From Prevotella sp. (GTDB lineage: Bacteria; Bacteroidota; Bacteroidia; Bacteroidales; Bacteroidaceae), in assembly GCA_017470345.1 (NCBI GenBank), contig JAFUEP010000003.1, forward strand, positions 1 through 64,000: a stretch of 64,000 nt of DNA, in the 5' to 3' direction. The notes under the pieces are model-generated. The model worked only from the letters and a program-made list of their open reading frames with translations, had not been told where the DNA came from and searched no databases. Each line of letters begins with the position of its first letter. The first letter of the stretch is position 1. The translations under genes and the position numbers were made by a program. This document shows, piece after piece, positions 1-7,963 of this stretch.

Positions 1-138
1 TATATTTTATCGGCTGCCATAGGGAAAGTACTCTTTGAGAGGAAACCCTTAGGCGAGCTATTTGTTAAACCAAAACATCCTCAGAATGACTCCGATAATG
101 GTCAGCTGACCTTATGGAAAAATTTCTTTGGACAGTAG
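1..138 (+). CDS. C-terminal fragment of an unidentified protein
   Basis: The window opens inside a reading frame that runs in phase from base 1 to a TAG stop at 136-138, giving the last 45 residues of a protein that ends LTLWKNFFGQ. Base composition is clearly more AT-rich than in the genes downstream. I do not recognise the family. A transposase or other recently acquired gene is possible given the composition and the repeat directly after it, but no diagnostic motif is visible. It is followed within 5 bp by the 143-403 inverted repeat. Confidence 0.45.
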   Translation, partial: YILSAAIGKVLFERKPLGELFVKPKHPQNDSDNGQLTLWKNFFGQ

Positions 139-142
139 TGTA

Positions 143-403
143 AACAACGAATTAAAACGAATTACACGAATTGACACGAATTAAAAACGAATTACACGAA
201 TTGTAAACGAATTACACAAATTGTAAACGAATTACACAAATTGTAAACGAATTACACAAATTAAAAACGAATTATACGAATTGACGTGGATTACACGAAT
301 TTATATGTAAGTAAAGGCTTTGACGACTTTCGTGAAATAAAGAATAATTTGTGAAATAAAAATAATTCGTGCCAATTCGTGTAATTCGTTTTAATTCGTT
401 GTT
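143..403. repeat. Inverted repeat with 40-bp arms built on ACGAATT units
   Basis: Bases 143-182 and 364-403 are reverse complements with a single mismatch over 40 bp. Both arms and much of the interior are made of the heptamer ACGAATT (variant ACAAATT) spaced by 2-4 bases. The interior also holds about three direct copies of an 18-bp unit between roughly 206 and 260. The element fills nearly all of the gap between the upstream fragment and the helicase gene. No coding potential is seen. Confidence 0.9.
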
Positions 404-447
404 TTAAAAAAGAATCCGTTGTTTCAAGATAATAAAGAATAAGTAAT

Positions 448-3400
448 ATGCAAGCTGACGAATTGTACGAGATCTGTCGACAGCTGGCCGCCAGCGAGCC
501 ATCGCCCGGCGGCCGGCGACGTCTGCATGAGGTGCTGACACTGTGTTGTGCCAGTCATCAAGGCATGACGTTCGGTAACCTCTTCTCGCACATCGACTGG
601 CTTTGCAAACACCTGGGACTGAGCACCGACGACATGATTGCCGTGCAGACGGCCCGCCGCCACAGCAACCAGACGGAGCCTATCGCGACGGACGACTGGC
701 GCTATGATGTGCGCGCCGTCGCGATGTTCGTCTCGGCCGTGTTCCGTGAGGATGTGCCGGGCGACCTGCTACGTCTGCTGCCCCCGACCAACAAGCCCCG
801 CGAGCGCCAGCCGGGCGTCGACCGCCGCTACGTGCGCTGCATCGTCAGCCGCCATGACGCCACCACCATCTGGGCCGACACCGACGACGGGCCCATCGAG
901 GTCGACTATTCTGAGCATGACTACCTGCAGCGCATCCTCCGTCCGGGCATGCAGCTCAACCTGCTCGACATGACAGGACAGCGCCCCGCCGTCATCATCG
1001 TCGAGCCCGACTACCTCATCGACATCTCGTCGCTCGCCGCCTGCTTCACCAACTACGGCCATCACCCTCTGCTCTACACCTTCAACCGCCTGAAGGCCCG
1101 CGCCAACACGCAGGCCATGCTGCTCGGCAACTTCGCCGGCACGGCCCTCGACCTGCTCATCCATAACCCCCGGGCGACGACGGCCGACGTGCTGCGACGC
1201 TCGTTTCGCGAGCAGGCCCTCCGCTTCTGCGCCTGCGACGACTTCGCACCCGAGAAGTTCAAGCAGGACGCTGAGGTGCAGATGCAGAACCTTAGGGAAG
1301 TGATAAGTGAGAAGTCAGGAGTGATGAGAAGTATTATTAGCAATTCTGACAACACTTCTCACTTCTTGCGTCCCTTCGGTAGCAAGCGTCCTTCGGCCGA
1401 GCGCTCACCTCTCACTTCTCACTTCTTGTTAGAGCCCTCCTTCGTCTGCGAACGCCTCGGCCTGCAGGGGCGCGTCGACCTCATGACGACGGACATGTCG
1501 CTGCTCGTCGAGCAGAAGGCCGGGCGCAATTATAAGATTGAGCGCCAGAGCCACGACCCGCACGGTCTGCAACAGGAGAACCACTACGTGCAGCTGCTGC
1601 TCTACTACGGAATCCTGCGCTATAACTTCCAGAAGAGCGACCGCCAGGTGGACACGCGGCTGCTCTACTCGCGCTATCCCGCCTCGCAGGGACTGCTATC
1701 GGTCAACTACTACCGCACGCTCTTCCGCGAGGCCCTGCGGCTGCGCAATCAGATCGTGGCCACCGACCTGCTCATCGCCCGCGAAGGCTTCGGGCGCATC
1801 CTGCCCCTGCTGACGGCCGACACAATCTATCCAGCTAACATGCGCGACGGTCACTACCAGCGCTACGTGGCCCCCGAGATGACGGCCTTTGCTGCCCTCG
1901 TCGCAGGGCTCACACCCCTGGAGCGGGCCTATCTGGAGCGCATGATGACCTTCGTCTACCGCGAGCAGCGGGCGCAGAAGCTGGGCGGTGCCGAGGCCCA
2001 GCTGCACCATAGCGGCGCCAGCACGGCTGACCTCTGGCTGATGCCTTTGGCCGAGAAGCTCGAGACGGGCAACATCTACGCCGACCTCTGCATTGTCCGA
2101 AGCGAGAAGAGCGCGCCTGACGGGGGCTACGACCTCATCACGCTGCGCTTCGGCCGCGAGGCCGACGTCGTCTCCAACTTCCGTCGGGGCGACTCGGTCT
2201 ATCTCTACTGCTACGACGGCCAGCCCGACGTGCGACGCAGCATACTCTATAAAGGCACGCTGACCGACCTCGGGCAGGACGAGCTCACGGTCAGCCTCAC
2301 CGACGGCCAGCAGAACCCCGACATCTTCCGCGAGGGCGACGGCCGCAGCTGGGCCATCGAGCACAGTGCCAGCGACATGACCGCCGGCAGTCAGGTGCGC
2401 TCGCTGATGCAGCTTATGACGGCCGACCCGCAGCGCCGCCAGCTCCTGCTCGGCCAGCGGGCCCCGCGTGCCGACCAGAGTCGCCGCCTCTCGCGCAGCT
2501 ACAGTCCCACCTACGACGACATCGTCCTCCGGCAGAAGCAGGCCCTCGACTACTTCCTCCTCGTCGGCCCGCCCGGCACGGGCAAGACGTCGATGGCCCT
2601 CCGCTTCATCGTCGAGGAGGAGCTGGGGGAAGTGATAAGTGAGAAGTCAGAAGTGAGAAGTATTATTAGCAATTCTGACAACACTTCTCACTTCTCACCT
2701 CTCACTTCTCACTTCTCCGTCCTCCTGACGGCCTATACCAACCGCGCCGTCGACGAGATATGCGGCATGCTCACCGACGCCCGGCTGCCCTATCTGCGCG
2801 TGGGCAACCCCGCCTCGTGCGATACCCGCTATCATGACCATCTGCTCAGCCAGCTCTCGCTGCCGACCGTCGACGCCTACCGCGAGGCCATCGACCGCAC
2901 GCCCATCGTCGTCGCCACGACGTCGACTCTGCAGGCCACGCCCTACGTCCTTCAGCTGAAGCACTTCGCCCTCTGCGTCGTCGACGAGGCCTCGCAGATT
3001 CTCGAGCCAGCCATCATCGGCCTGCTTGCCAGCCCCCACATCGACCGCTTCGTGCTCATTGGCGACCACAAGCAGCTGCCTGCCGTCGTGCAGCAGGGCG
3101 AGCAGGACGCCGCCGTCGAGGAGCCACAGTTGCGCGACATCGGGCTCACCGACTGCCGCCGCTCGCTCTTCGAGCGCCTCATCGGCTGGGAGCGCCATGA
3201 GCAGCGCACGCAGTTCACCGCCACCCTCCGCCGTCAGGGCCGCATGCACCCCGACGTGGCCCTCTTCCCCAACGACCATTTCTATCACGGCGAGCAGCTC
3301 GCCTGCGTCCCCCTGCCGCACCAGCAGGAGACCACCCTCGGCTATGACCTCCAGCCGGCCGACCATCTCGACCGCCTGCTCATGTCGCGCCGCGTGCTGT

Positions 3401-3987
3401 TCCTGCCCGTCGAGCCCGACGAGCCCTCCGTCAGCGACCAGGCCAACGAGGCTGAGGCCCGCCTCGTGGCCCGCCTCGTGGAGCGCATCGCCACCTACTA
3501 CGGCCCTCGCTTCGACCCCGCCCGCACCATCGGCGTCATCGTCCCCTATCGCAACCAGATCGCCGCCATCCGCCGCCAGCTCGCAGCCCTCGCCCCCCCG
3601 GCCGTTCCCTCCGCCTCCGCCTCCCCCGCCTCAGCCTCCTCCGCCTCTCCCTCCGCCTCCTCCCGTCCGGTTAACTGCGGCATTGCCGCAGTTCACGCAA
3701 CGGGACCGTCCCCCGCATCCCCCCTCTCCCAAGTCAGCATCGACACCGTCGAGCGCTATCAGGGCTCGCAGCGCGACGTCATTATCTACTCCTTCACCGT
3801 CAGCCGCCGCTACCAGCTCGACTTCCTCACCTCCAACACCTTCATCGACGCCGACGGCCGTCCCGTCGACCGCAAACTCAACGTCGCGCTGACCCGCGCC
3901 CGCCGCCAGATGATCATGGTCGGCTCGCCCCGCGTGCTCAGCCACAACCCCGTTTTTGCCCAGCTCATCCGTCAGTTTGCGGTTTGA
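448..3987 (+). CDS. Dna2-like PD-(D/E)XK nuclease / superfamily 1 helicase with three in-frame repeat insertions
   Basis: This is a predicted ATP-dependent DNA helicase of the UPF1/Dna2 group (1179 aa) fused to a nuclease, probably acting on DNA ends or flaps in the cytoplasm. The N-terminal half has a PD-(D/E)XK signature, with D344 in GRVDLM and E355-x-K357 in VEQKAG. The helicase half has Walker A GPPGTGKT near residue 707, Walker B VVDEASQ near 844, QLP in motif III, YRNQ, and the C-terminal VERYQGSQRD and LNVALTRARR motifs. Three blocks look foreign to the fold: about residues 284-327, 727-756 and 1051-1096. Each is a stop-free repeat insertion described separately, and the second lies between motifs I and Ia. 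All catalytic motifs remain, so the protein may be active. The ATG at 448 is the first start in frame. The biological role is inferred from family only. Confidence 0.9.
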   Translation: MQADELYEICRQLAASEPSPGGRRRLHEVLTLCCASHQGMTFGNLFSHIDWLCKHLGLSTDDMIAVQTARRHSNQTEPIATDDWRYDVRAVAMFVSAVFREDVPGDLLRLLPPTNKPRERQPGVDRRYVRCIVSRHDATTIWADTDDGPIEVDYSEHDYLQRILRPGMQLNLLDMTGQRPAVIIVEPDYLIDISSLAACFTNYGHHPLLYTFNRLKARANTQAMLLGNFAGTALDLLIHNPRATTADVLRRSFREQALRFCACDDFAPEKFKQDAEVQMQNLREVISEKSGVMRSIISNSDNTSHFLRPFGSKRPSAERSPLTSHFLLEPSFVCERLGLQGRVDLMTTDMSLLVEQKAGRNYKIERQSHDPHGLQQENHYVQLLLYYGILRYNFQKSDRQVDTRLLYSRYPASQGLLSVNYYRTLFREALRLRNQIVATDLLIAREGFGRILPLLTADTIYPANMRDGHYQRYVAPEMTAFAALVAGLTPLERAYLERMMTFVYREQRAQKLGGAEAQLHHSGASTADLWLMPLAEKLETGNIYADLCIVRSEKSAPDGGYDLITLRFGREADVVSNFRRGDSVYLYCYDGQPDVRRSILYKGTLTDLGQDELTVSLTDGQQNPDIFREGDGRSWAIEHSASDMTAGSQVRSLMQLMTADPQRRQLLLGQRAPRADQSRRLSRSYSPTYDDIVLRQKQALDYFLLVGPPGTGKTSMALRFIVEEELGEVISEKSEVRSIISNSDNTSHFSPLTSHFSVLLTAYTNRAVDEICGMLTDARLPYLRVGNPASCDTRYHDHLLSQLSLPTVDAYREAIDRTPIVVATTSTLQATPYVLQLKHFALCVVDEASQILEPAIIGLLASPHIDRFVLIGDHKQLPAVVQQGEQDAAVEEPQLRDIGLTDCRRSLFERLIGWERHEQRTQFTATLRRQGRMHPDVALFPNDHFYHGEQLACVPLPHQQETTLGYDLQPADHLDRLLMSRRVLFLPVEPDEPSVSDQANEAEARLVARLVERIATYYGPRFDPARTIGVIVPYRNQIAAIRRQLAALAPPAVPSASASPASASSASPSASSRPVNCGIAAVHATGPSPASPLSQVSIDTVERYQGSQRDVIIYSFTVSRRYQLDFLTSNTFIDADGRPVDRKLNVALTRARRQMIMVGSPRVLSHNPVFAQLIRQFAV
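1297..1428. repeat. In-frame heptamer-armed palindromic insertion, copy 1 in the helicase
   Basis: The left arm is built of GAAGTGA-type heptamers and the right arm of TCACTTC-type heptamers. Between them lies a core that includes 37 bp identical to the copy at 2627-2716. This copy has an extra CTTCGG-containing segment between two blocks of right-arm units. It encodes about 44 residues without a stop. The third left-arm heptamer reads GAAGTCA rather than GAAGTGA, which turns an in-frame TGA into TCA. Confidence 0.9.
2627..2716. repeat. In-frame heptamer-armed palindromic insertion, copy 2 in the helicase
   Basis: This 90-bp element shares its core and arms with the 1297-1428 copy. It sits between helicase motif I (GPPGTGKT) and the motif Ia region (TAYTNRAVDE), a loop position. 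The translation is open through both arms. As in copy 1, the third purine-arm heptamer has the G-to-C change that replaces an in-frame TGA by TCA. Confidence 0.9.
3598..3735. repeat. In-frame CCTCCG hexamer tract plus hairpin in the helicase
   Basis: A run of CCTCCG-like hexamers (about 3604-3661) encodes a Ser/Ala/Pro tract. It is followed by a perfect 9-bp hairpin, AACTGCGGC (3673-3681) with GCCGCAGTT (3685-3693). The block separates the YRNQIAAIRRQLAAL segment from the conserved VERYQGSQRD motif, where the family has only a short linker. It is different in sequence from the heptamer elements but has the same plan of simple repeat plus palindrome. Confidence 0.7.
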
Positions 3988-4089
3988 ATCACTTTTTTCT
4001 TCCAATTTATGCATGAGTTTCAAGAAAAATGTTTAAATTTGTCGGCGATTTAAACATTCAACAACCATCTAAAACAAAACAGAGAAAAA

Positions 4090-4635
4090 ATGAAAAAGTA
4101 CACAGTCAAAGTAGCCGTCGTCCTCATCGCCGCCGGCATGATGTGCTCCTCGTGCATCGGATCGTTCGGACTCTTCAACAAGTATGAGAAGTGGCAGTGC
4201 TCCATGACGGGCAACAAGTATGTCAACGGCATCGTAGGACTCATCCTCCAGCCCATCGTCGCCCCGATCTGCGCACTCGTCGACGTCGTCGTGCTCAACA
4301 CCATCGAGTTCTGGACCGGCAAGAGCCCCGTCACCGCCCAGACCATCCAGCAGATCAAGGGTCAGGACGGCCGACTCTATGCCGTCAAGACCACCAAGAA
4401 GGGCTATGAGATCAAGTCGCCCACAGGCGAGGTGACCCTCCTCATCTTCAACGAGCAGGAGCAGTCGTGGACCATGTCGCAGAACGGACAGACCCGCGAG
4501 ATCTTCCGCGTCAACCCCGACGGCACCATCCGTGCCACCCTGCAGGACGGCCGCCAGATCAACGTCACCGCCGATCAGGCCGGTCTCGACCAGGTGCGTC
4601 AGGCCGTCGACGACCGCTGCTTTGCCCTGCGTTAA
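4090..4635 (+). CDS. DUF3332-family lipoprotein
   Basis: The gene encodes a 181-aa predicted lipoprotein. The N-terminus is a signal peptide ending in the lipobox CSSC near residue 21. A hydrophobic stretch follows (NGIVGLILQPIVAPICALVDVVVLNTIEF, about residues 45-75), then a polar beta-rich C-terminal part with GQDGRLYAVKTT and a DGTIRATLQDGR repeat-like segment. This layout matches the DUF3332 family common in Bacteroidales, whose function is unknown to me. The start follows an AT-rich leader with GAGAAAAA just upstream. It is probably monocistronic, with a strong hairpin 25 bp after the stop. Confidence 0.85.
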   Translation: MKKYTVKVAVVLIAAGMMCSSCIGSFGLFNKYEKWQCSMTGNKYVNGIVGLILQPIVAPICALVDVVVLNTIEFWTGKSPVTAQTIQQIKGQDGRLYAVKTTKKGYEIKSPTGEVTLLIFNEQEQSWTMSQNGQTREIFRVNPDGTIRATLQDGRQINVTADQAGLDQVRQAVDDRCFALR

Positions 4636-4659
4636 GCATCGGCCCCAAAACCACAAAAA

Positions 4660-4707
4660 GGCGCTTTTTGGAGGTAATATACCCCTATATTACTTTCAAA
4701 AAGCGCC
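4660..4707. terminator. Long two-part hairpin after the DUF3332 gene
   Basis: GGCGCTTTTTG (4660-4670) pairs perfectly with CAAAAAGCGCC (4697-4707). Inside it GTAATATA (4674-4681) pairs with TATATTAC (4686-4693) around a CCCC loop. It lies 25 bp after the stop at 4635 and is followed by GTTTCTTC, so it may terminate transcription. Related AAGCRCCGCTTC motifs follow at about 4740-4755 and cluster again at 31821-31906, so it may also be a dispersed repeat. Confidence 0.65.
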
Positions 4708-4822
4708 GTTTCTTCATTTCCGCAGTGCCATTCCTTGCCCCGAGAAGCACCGCTTCATTCCGGACGATCCATCATTCTTGGGCTCCTTTAAAAATAGTAA
4801 CCGAAAATAACTTGGTATGATT

Positions 4823-4887
4823 TAGGAGGTCACGTGTCCTCACGTGACACCTGTGGCAAGTGCGACGTGGGGACACGTCGCCTCCTA
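4823..4887. repeat. Inverted repeat with CACGTG motifs
   Basis: The segment 4823-4839 is the reverse complement of 4871-4887 with two mismatches over 17 bp (TAGGAGG...ACGTGTCC). Between the arms are further GTCACGTG / CACGTGAC inversions. It lies in the 361-bp gene-free stretch between the DUF3332 gene and pepP, which otherwise contains only the hairpin at 4660 and the TATTATC tract at 4941. Confidence 0.75.
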
Positions 4888-4940
4888 CTTAGGCCGCCAA
4901 ATTTGTACCAATTTATTATTTGCATATTACTTAATGAACA

Positions 4941-4976
4941 TTATCTATTATCTATTATCTTTTATCTATTATCTGA
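4941..4976. repeat. TATTATC heptamer tract
   Basis: Five near-identical tandem heptamers (TATTATC/TTTTATC) end about 20 bp after the stop of the minus-strand aminopeptidase gene. The same unit on the other strand (GATAATA) recurs at 63486-63520. Confidence 0.8.
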
Positions 4977-4996
4977 TAAAGTCCTTGGGCGGGCCG

Positions 4997-6916
4997 TCAG
5001 AGCGGCAGCGTGGCCTCGCGGAGCCACTGCTGCTCGTCGGGGGCGAGGTGGGGGGCGAGGCGGTCGTAGACCGTCTGGTGGTAGTCGTTGAGCCAGCGGA
5101 TCTCCTCGTCGTCGAGCATGTCGCGGACGATGGGGCGCTTGTCGATGGGGCAGAGGGTCAGGGGCTCGAAGCGCAGGAAGGGGCCGAACTCGGAGGTGCC
5201 GTCGGGGGCGACGTGCGAAGCACAGGCGGGCGGGAAGGTGCAGGGCACGATGAGCAGCGTGTTCTCGATGCGCACGCCGAAGCGGCCCTCGAGGTAGATG
5301 CCGGGCTCGTCGGTGACGGTCATGCCGGCGACGAGCGGTGCGGGCTTCCACTCCATGCGTATCTGGTGAGGGCCCTCGTGGACGTTGAGGAACGAGCCGA
5401 CGCCGTGGCCTGTGCCGTGGAGGTAGCTGAGGCCCTCGCGCCACATGGCCCGCTTGGCCAGCACGTCGAGCTGCGTGCCGCTGATGCCTGAGGGGAAGAC
5501 GGCGAGCTCGATCTGGATGTGGCCCTTGAGGACGAGGGTGTAGACGCGCCGCATCTCGTCCGTCAGTGGTCCGAGGGCGATGGTGCGGGTGATGTCGGTG
5601 GTGCCGTCGAGGTATTGTCCGCCGCTGTCGAGCAGCAGCAGACCCTCGGGCTGCAGGGGGATGTCGGTCTCGGGCGTGGGCTCATAGTGGACGATGGCGC
5701 CGTGCGTGCCGTAGGCGGCGATGGTGTCGAACGACAGGCCGCGGAATCCCGGCTGTTCGGCCCGCAGGGCCGTCAGCTTCTGGTCAACGCCGAGCTCTGT
5801 GAGTGAAGAGTGAAGAGTGAAGAGTGAAGAATTTGCTACCGCTGCAGATTCTGAATCGGAAAGAACTGCGGTAGCAAATTCTTCACTCTTCACTCTTAAC
5901 TCTTCACTTTCTCCGTCGAGCCACTTCAGAAACTTGACCATGGCGATGCCGTCGTACAGCATCGCCTTACGAAAACCCAGCTGTTCCCTTTCGTTCTTGA
6001 CGGTCTTCATGCGCTTGACGGGCGACTCGGCCTCGATGATCTCGCGCGTGACGGATTTAAATAAGGTGTAGTTCACCTCCTGCGGGTCGAGCAGGATGTT
6101 GTATTCGAAGTAGTCCTTCAGCCCGCGTGCGACGTTCTCGTAGTCGTCGGTGGCGACGCCTTCCTGCTTGAGGTAGGCCTTGACCTCGGGGGTGAGCTTG
6201 GCGGGATCGATGTAGAGCGTCGCCCTGTCGGTGGCGATGAGCAGGTAGCTAACGACGACGGGGCAGCAGTGGACGTCCTCGCCGCGCAGGTTGAGCGTCC
6301 AGGCGATGTCGTCGAGCGAGGCCATGAGCATGCCGTCGGCGTGCTGGCGGCGCAGGGCCTGGCGGATGCGGCTCAGCTTGTCGTGGGCCGCCTCGCCGGC
6401 ATATTCGAGGGGCTGGATGAAGGCGGGCGCCAGGGGGATGGGCGGCCGGTCGGCCCATATCTCGCGCAGCGGGTCGAGGTTGGTGCGCAGGGTGAAGCCG
6501 CCATGACGGCGCAGCTCTGTGATCAGGTCGCGCACCTCGGCGCATGAGCTGACCATGCCGTCGATGCCCACCTCGGTGCATGGCTCATTGTTCGTTGAAC
6601 AATCGGATGCTATCCATTCGGCGATGGTCGGCGTGCCGGGCATCTTGAGGCGCATCAGCTGGAACTCCGTGCCGCGCAGCTGCTCGGCGGCGGCGATGAA
6701 GTAGCGGGAGTCGGTCCAGAGGGCGGCGCCGTTGAGGGTGACGACGGCGGTGCCGGCCGAGCCGTTGAAGCCGCTGATAAACTCGCGGCCCTTCCAGTGG
6801 TCGGCCACGTATTCACTCTGGTGCGGGTCGGTGCTGGGGAAGATGAAGGCGGCCAGATGCTCGCGGCGCATCACTTCGCGCAGATCCTGTAGTCGTTGGT
6901 TGATGTCTTTGTTCAT
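4997..6916 (-). CDS. pepP: Xaa-Pro aminopeptidase (M24B, aminopeptidase P) with an in-frame repeat insertion
   Basis: This cytoplasmic metallopeptidase removes N-terminal residues from peptides whose second residue is proline, or by inference hydroxyproline. The 639-aa protein has two N-terminal creatinase-like domains and a C-terminal pita-bread M24 domain. All five metal ligands are present: D430, D441 (GTTDITRT), H504 (HGTGHGVG), E537 (TDEPGIY) and E551 (GVRIEN). Residues about 336-372 are a palindromic-element insertion between FLKWLD and LTELGVDQKL. A second extra segment (about 559-575) interrupts the usual C-terminal part. It is the last gene of a minus-strand cluster, 39 bp after the HypD activase gene, so co-transcription with hypD is likely. 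The family is typically about 590-600 aa, and the inserts explain the excess. Confidence 0.93.
   Translation of the reverse strand: MNKDINQRLQDLREVMRREHLAAFIFPSTDPHQSEYVADHWKGREFISGFNGSAGTAVVTLNGAALWTDSRYFIAAAEQLRGTEFQLMRLKMPGTPTIAEWIASDCSTNNEPCTEVGIDGMVSSCAEVRDLITELRRHGGFTLRTNLDPLREIWADRPPIPLAPAFIQPLEYAGEAAHDKLSRIRQALRRQHADGMLMASLDDIAWTLNLRGEDVHCCPVVVSYLLIATDRATLYIDPAKLTPEVKAYLKQEGVATDDYENVARGLKDYFEYNILLDPQEVNYTLFKSVTREIIEAESPVKRMKTVKNEREQLGFRKAMLYDGIAMVKFLKWLDGESEELRVKSEEFATAVLSDSESAAVANSSLFTLHSSLTELGVDQKLTALRAEQPGFRGLSFDTIAAYGTHGAIVHYEPTPETDIPLQPEGLLLLDSGGQYLDGTTDITRTIALGPLTDEMRRVYTLVLKGHIQIELAVFPSGISGTQLDVLAKRAMWREGLSYLHGTGHGVGSFLNVHEGPHQIRMEWKPAPLVAGMTVTDEPGIYLEGRFGVRIENTLLIVPCTFPPACASHVAPDGTSEFGPFLRFEPLTLCPIDKRPIVRDMLDDEEIRWLNDYHQTVYDRLAPHLAPDEQQWLREATLPL
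5800..5908. repeat. In-frame heptamer-armed palindromic insertion in pepP
   Basis: The plus-strand left arm (5800-5842) is four AGTGAAG heptamers plus an inner TTTGCTACCGC. The right arm (5868-5908) is its complement. The 25-bp core contains AGATTCTGAATC. Read on the coding strand, the second purine heptamer is AGTTAAG instead of AGTGAAG, the only arm mismatch. That change converts an in-frame TGA to TTA. The element adds about 37 residues. Confidence 0.92.
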
Positions 6917-6955
6917 AGTCGTTATAGGTTTTTTATAGGGGTTGTCTTTAAGGTG

Positions 6956-7963
6956 CTATCCGCCGATGACGACCTTGAGACAGTGGCTGCGGAGCAGGTC
7001 GGCGCAGTGCTGCTGTCGCTCCTCGGTGGGCGTCGTCATGGCGATGTTGTCGGGATTATAGTGGCTCCACATGCGGAGGTGCTTGTCGCGCCCCACGTCG
7101 TGGTAGGGCAGGAGGTGGACCTGGAGCGGGGAGGGGGGAGAGGGGAGAGTCGAGAGGAATCGGGCGGTGGCCTCGATGTTCTGGTCGTCGGCATTGATGC
7201 CCTCGATGAGGGGGATGCGGATGCGGAGGTCGTGGCCGGCCGCGGCCAGTCGGGCGATGTTCTCGAGAATCAGCTCGTTGCCGACGCCCGTGTAGCGGCG
7301 GTGCAGCGCCGAGTCCATCAGCTTCAGGTCGACGAGCAGGAGCTCGCACTCGGCTGCCACGCTGTCGGCGACGGCCGGCTTGGCGTAGAGCGTCGTGTCG
7401 ACGGCGCGGTGCAGTCCGCGGCGTCCTAGTTCGCGCAGTATCGCCAACGTCGCGTCGGGCTGCATCAGCGGTTCGCCGCCGCAGAGCGTCACGCCGCCGC
7501 CGCTCTGCTCCATGACCATGCGCTCCTTCTCCACCTCGGCCATCAGCTCGTCCATCGTCCACTCCCGGCCGCAGACCTCCAGGGCCCGCGTGGGGCATGC
7601 CTCGGCGCAGCGGCCGCAGAGGGTGCATCTTTTTAGTGTAGAATGTAGAGTGTAGAGTGTAGAGTTTGCTGCCGCCATTCCTTTTGACGCAGATGGTAAG
7701 GCGGTAGCAAACTCTACACTCTCCGTTCTACACTCTACACTAAAGCTAAGCGCCTGCTGAGGGCAACTGTTGACGCAGGTCTGACAGCCGATGCACCTCG
7801 ACTGCTTGTAGAGCAGCTGCGGCAGCGCATCCCAGCTCTCAGGGTTATGGCACCAGACGCAGCGCAGCGGACAGCCCTTCATGAAGATGGTTGTGCGGAT
7901 GCCGGGCCCGTCGTTGATGGCGTAGCGCTTGATGTCGAAGATGAGTGGCGGCTTAATACTCAT
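6956..7963 (-). CDS. Glycyl radical enzyme activase (radical SAM), HypD partner
   Basis: The enzyme uses S-adenosylmethionine to place the glycyl radical on its partner. The radical SAM cluster motif is C31-x3-C35-x2-C38 (KGCPLRCVWCHNPE). Two ferredoxin-type 4Fe-4S motifs follow, C57-C60-C63-C67 and C113-C116-C119-C123, as in activases of the non-PFL glycyl radical enzymes. Residues about 74-110, between the two ferredoxin motifs, are a palindromic-element insertion. The start codon lies inside the 3' end of hypD (11-bp overlap), implying translational coupling and a dedicated partner. At 335 aa it is longer than relatives by about the size of the insert. Substrate assignment follows from the neighbour. 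Confidence 0.93.
   Translation of the reverse strand: MSIKPPLIFDIKRYAINDGPGIRTTIFMKGCPLRCVWCHNPESWDALPQLLYKQSRCIGCQTCVNSCPQQALSFSVECRTESVEFATALPSASKGMAAANSTLYTLHSTLKRCTLCGRCAEACPTRALEVCGREWTMDELMAEVEKERMVMEQSGGGVTLCGGEPLMQPDATLAILRELGRRGLHRAVDTTLYAKPAVADSVAAECELLLVDLKLMDSALHRRYTGVGNELILENIARLAAAGHDLRIRIPLIEGINADDQNIEATARFLSTLPSPPSPLQVHLLPYHDVGRDKHLRMWSHYNPDNIAMTTPTEERQQHCADLLRSHCLKVVIGG
7634..7742. repeat. In-frame heptamer-armed palindromic insertion in the activase gene
   Basis: The architecture is the same as the pepP insertion and the inner arm (TTTGCTGCCGC) is nearly the same, but the heptamer is GTGTAGA instead of GTGAAGA, changed in both arms. On the coding strand the third purine heptamer is AACGGAG where AGTGTAG would give an in-frame TAG. 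The element adds about 37 residues between the two ferredoxin motifs. Confidence 0.92.

Noticed and set aside
1..138. Calling the left-edge fragment a transposase
   Set aside because: Low GC content and an adjacent repeat are suggestive, but 45 residues without a catalytic motif do not support the call.
153..300. CRISPR-like appearance of the ACGAATT repeats, and of the 28-bp repeats at 57693-57762
   Set aside because: The repeats are adjacent or spaced by only 2-4 bp with no unique spacers, and no cas genes are present.
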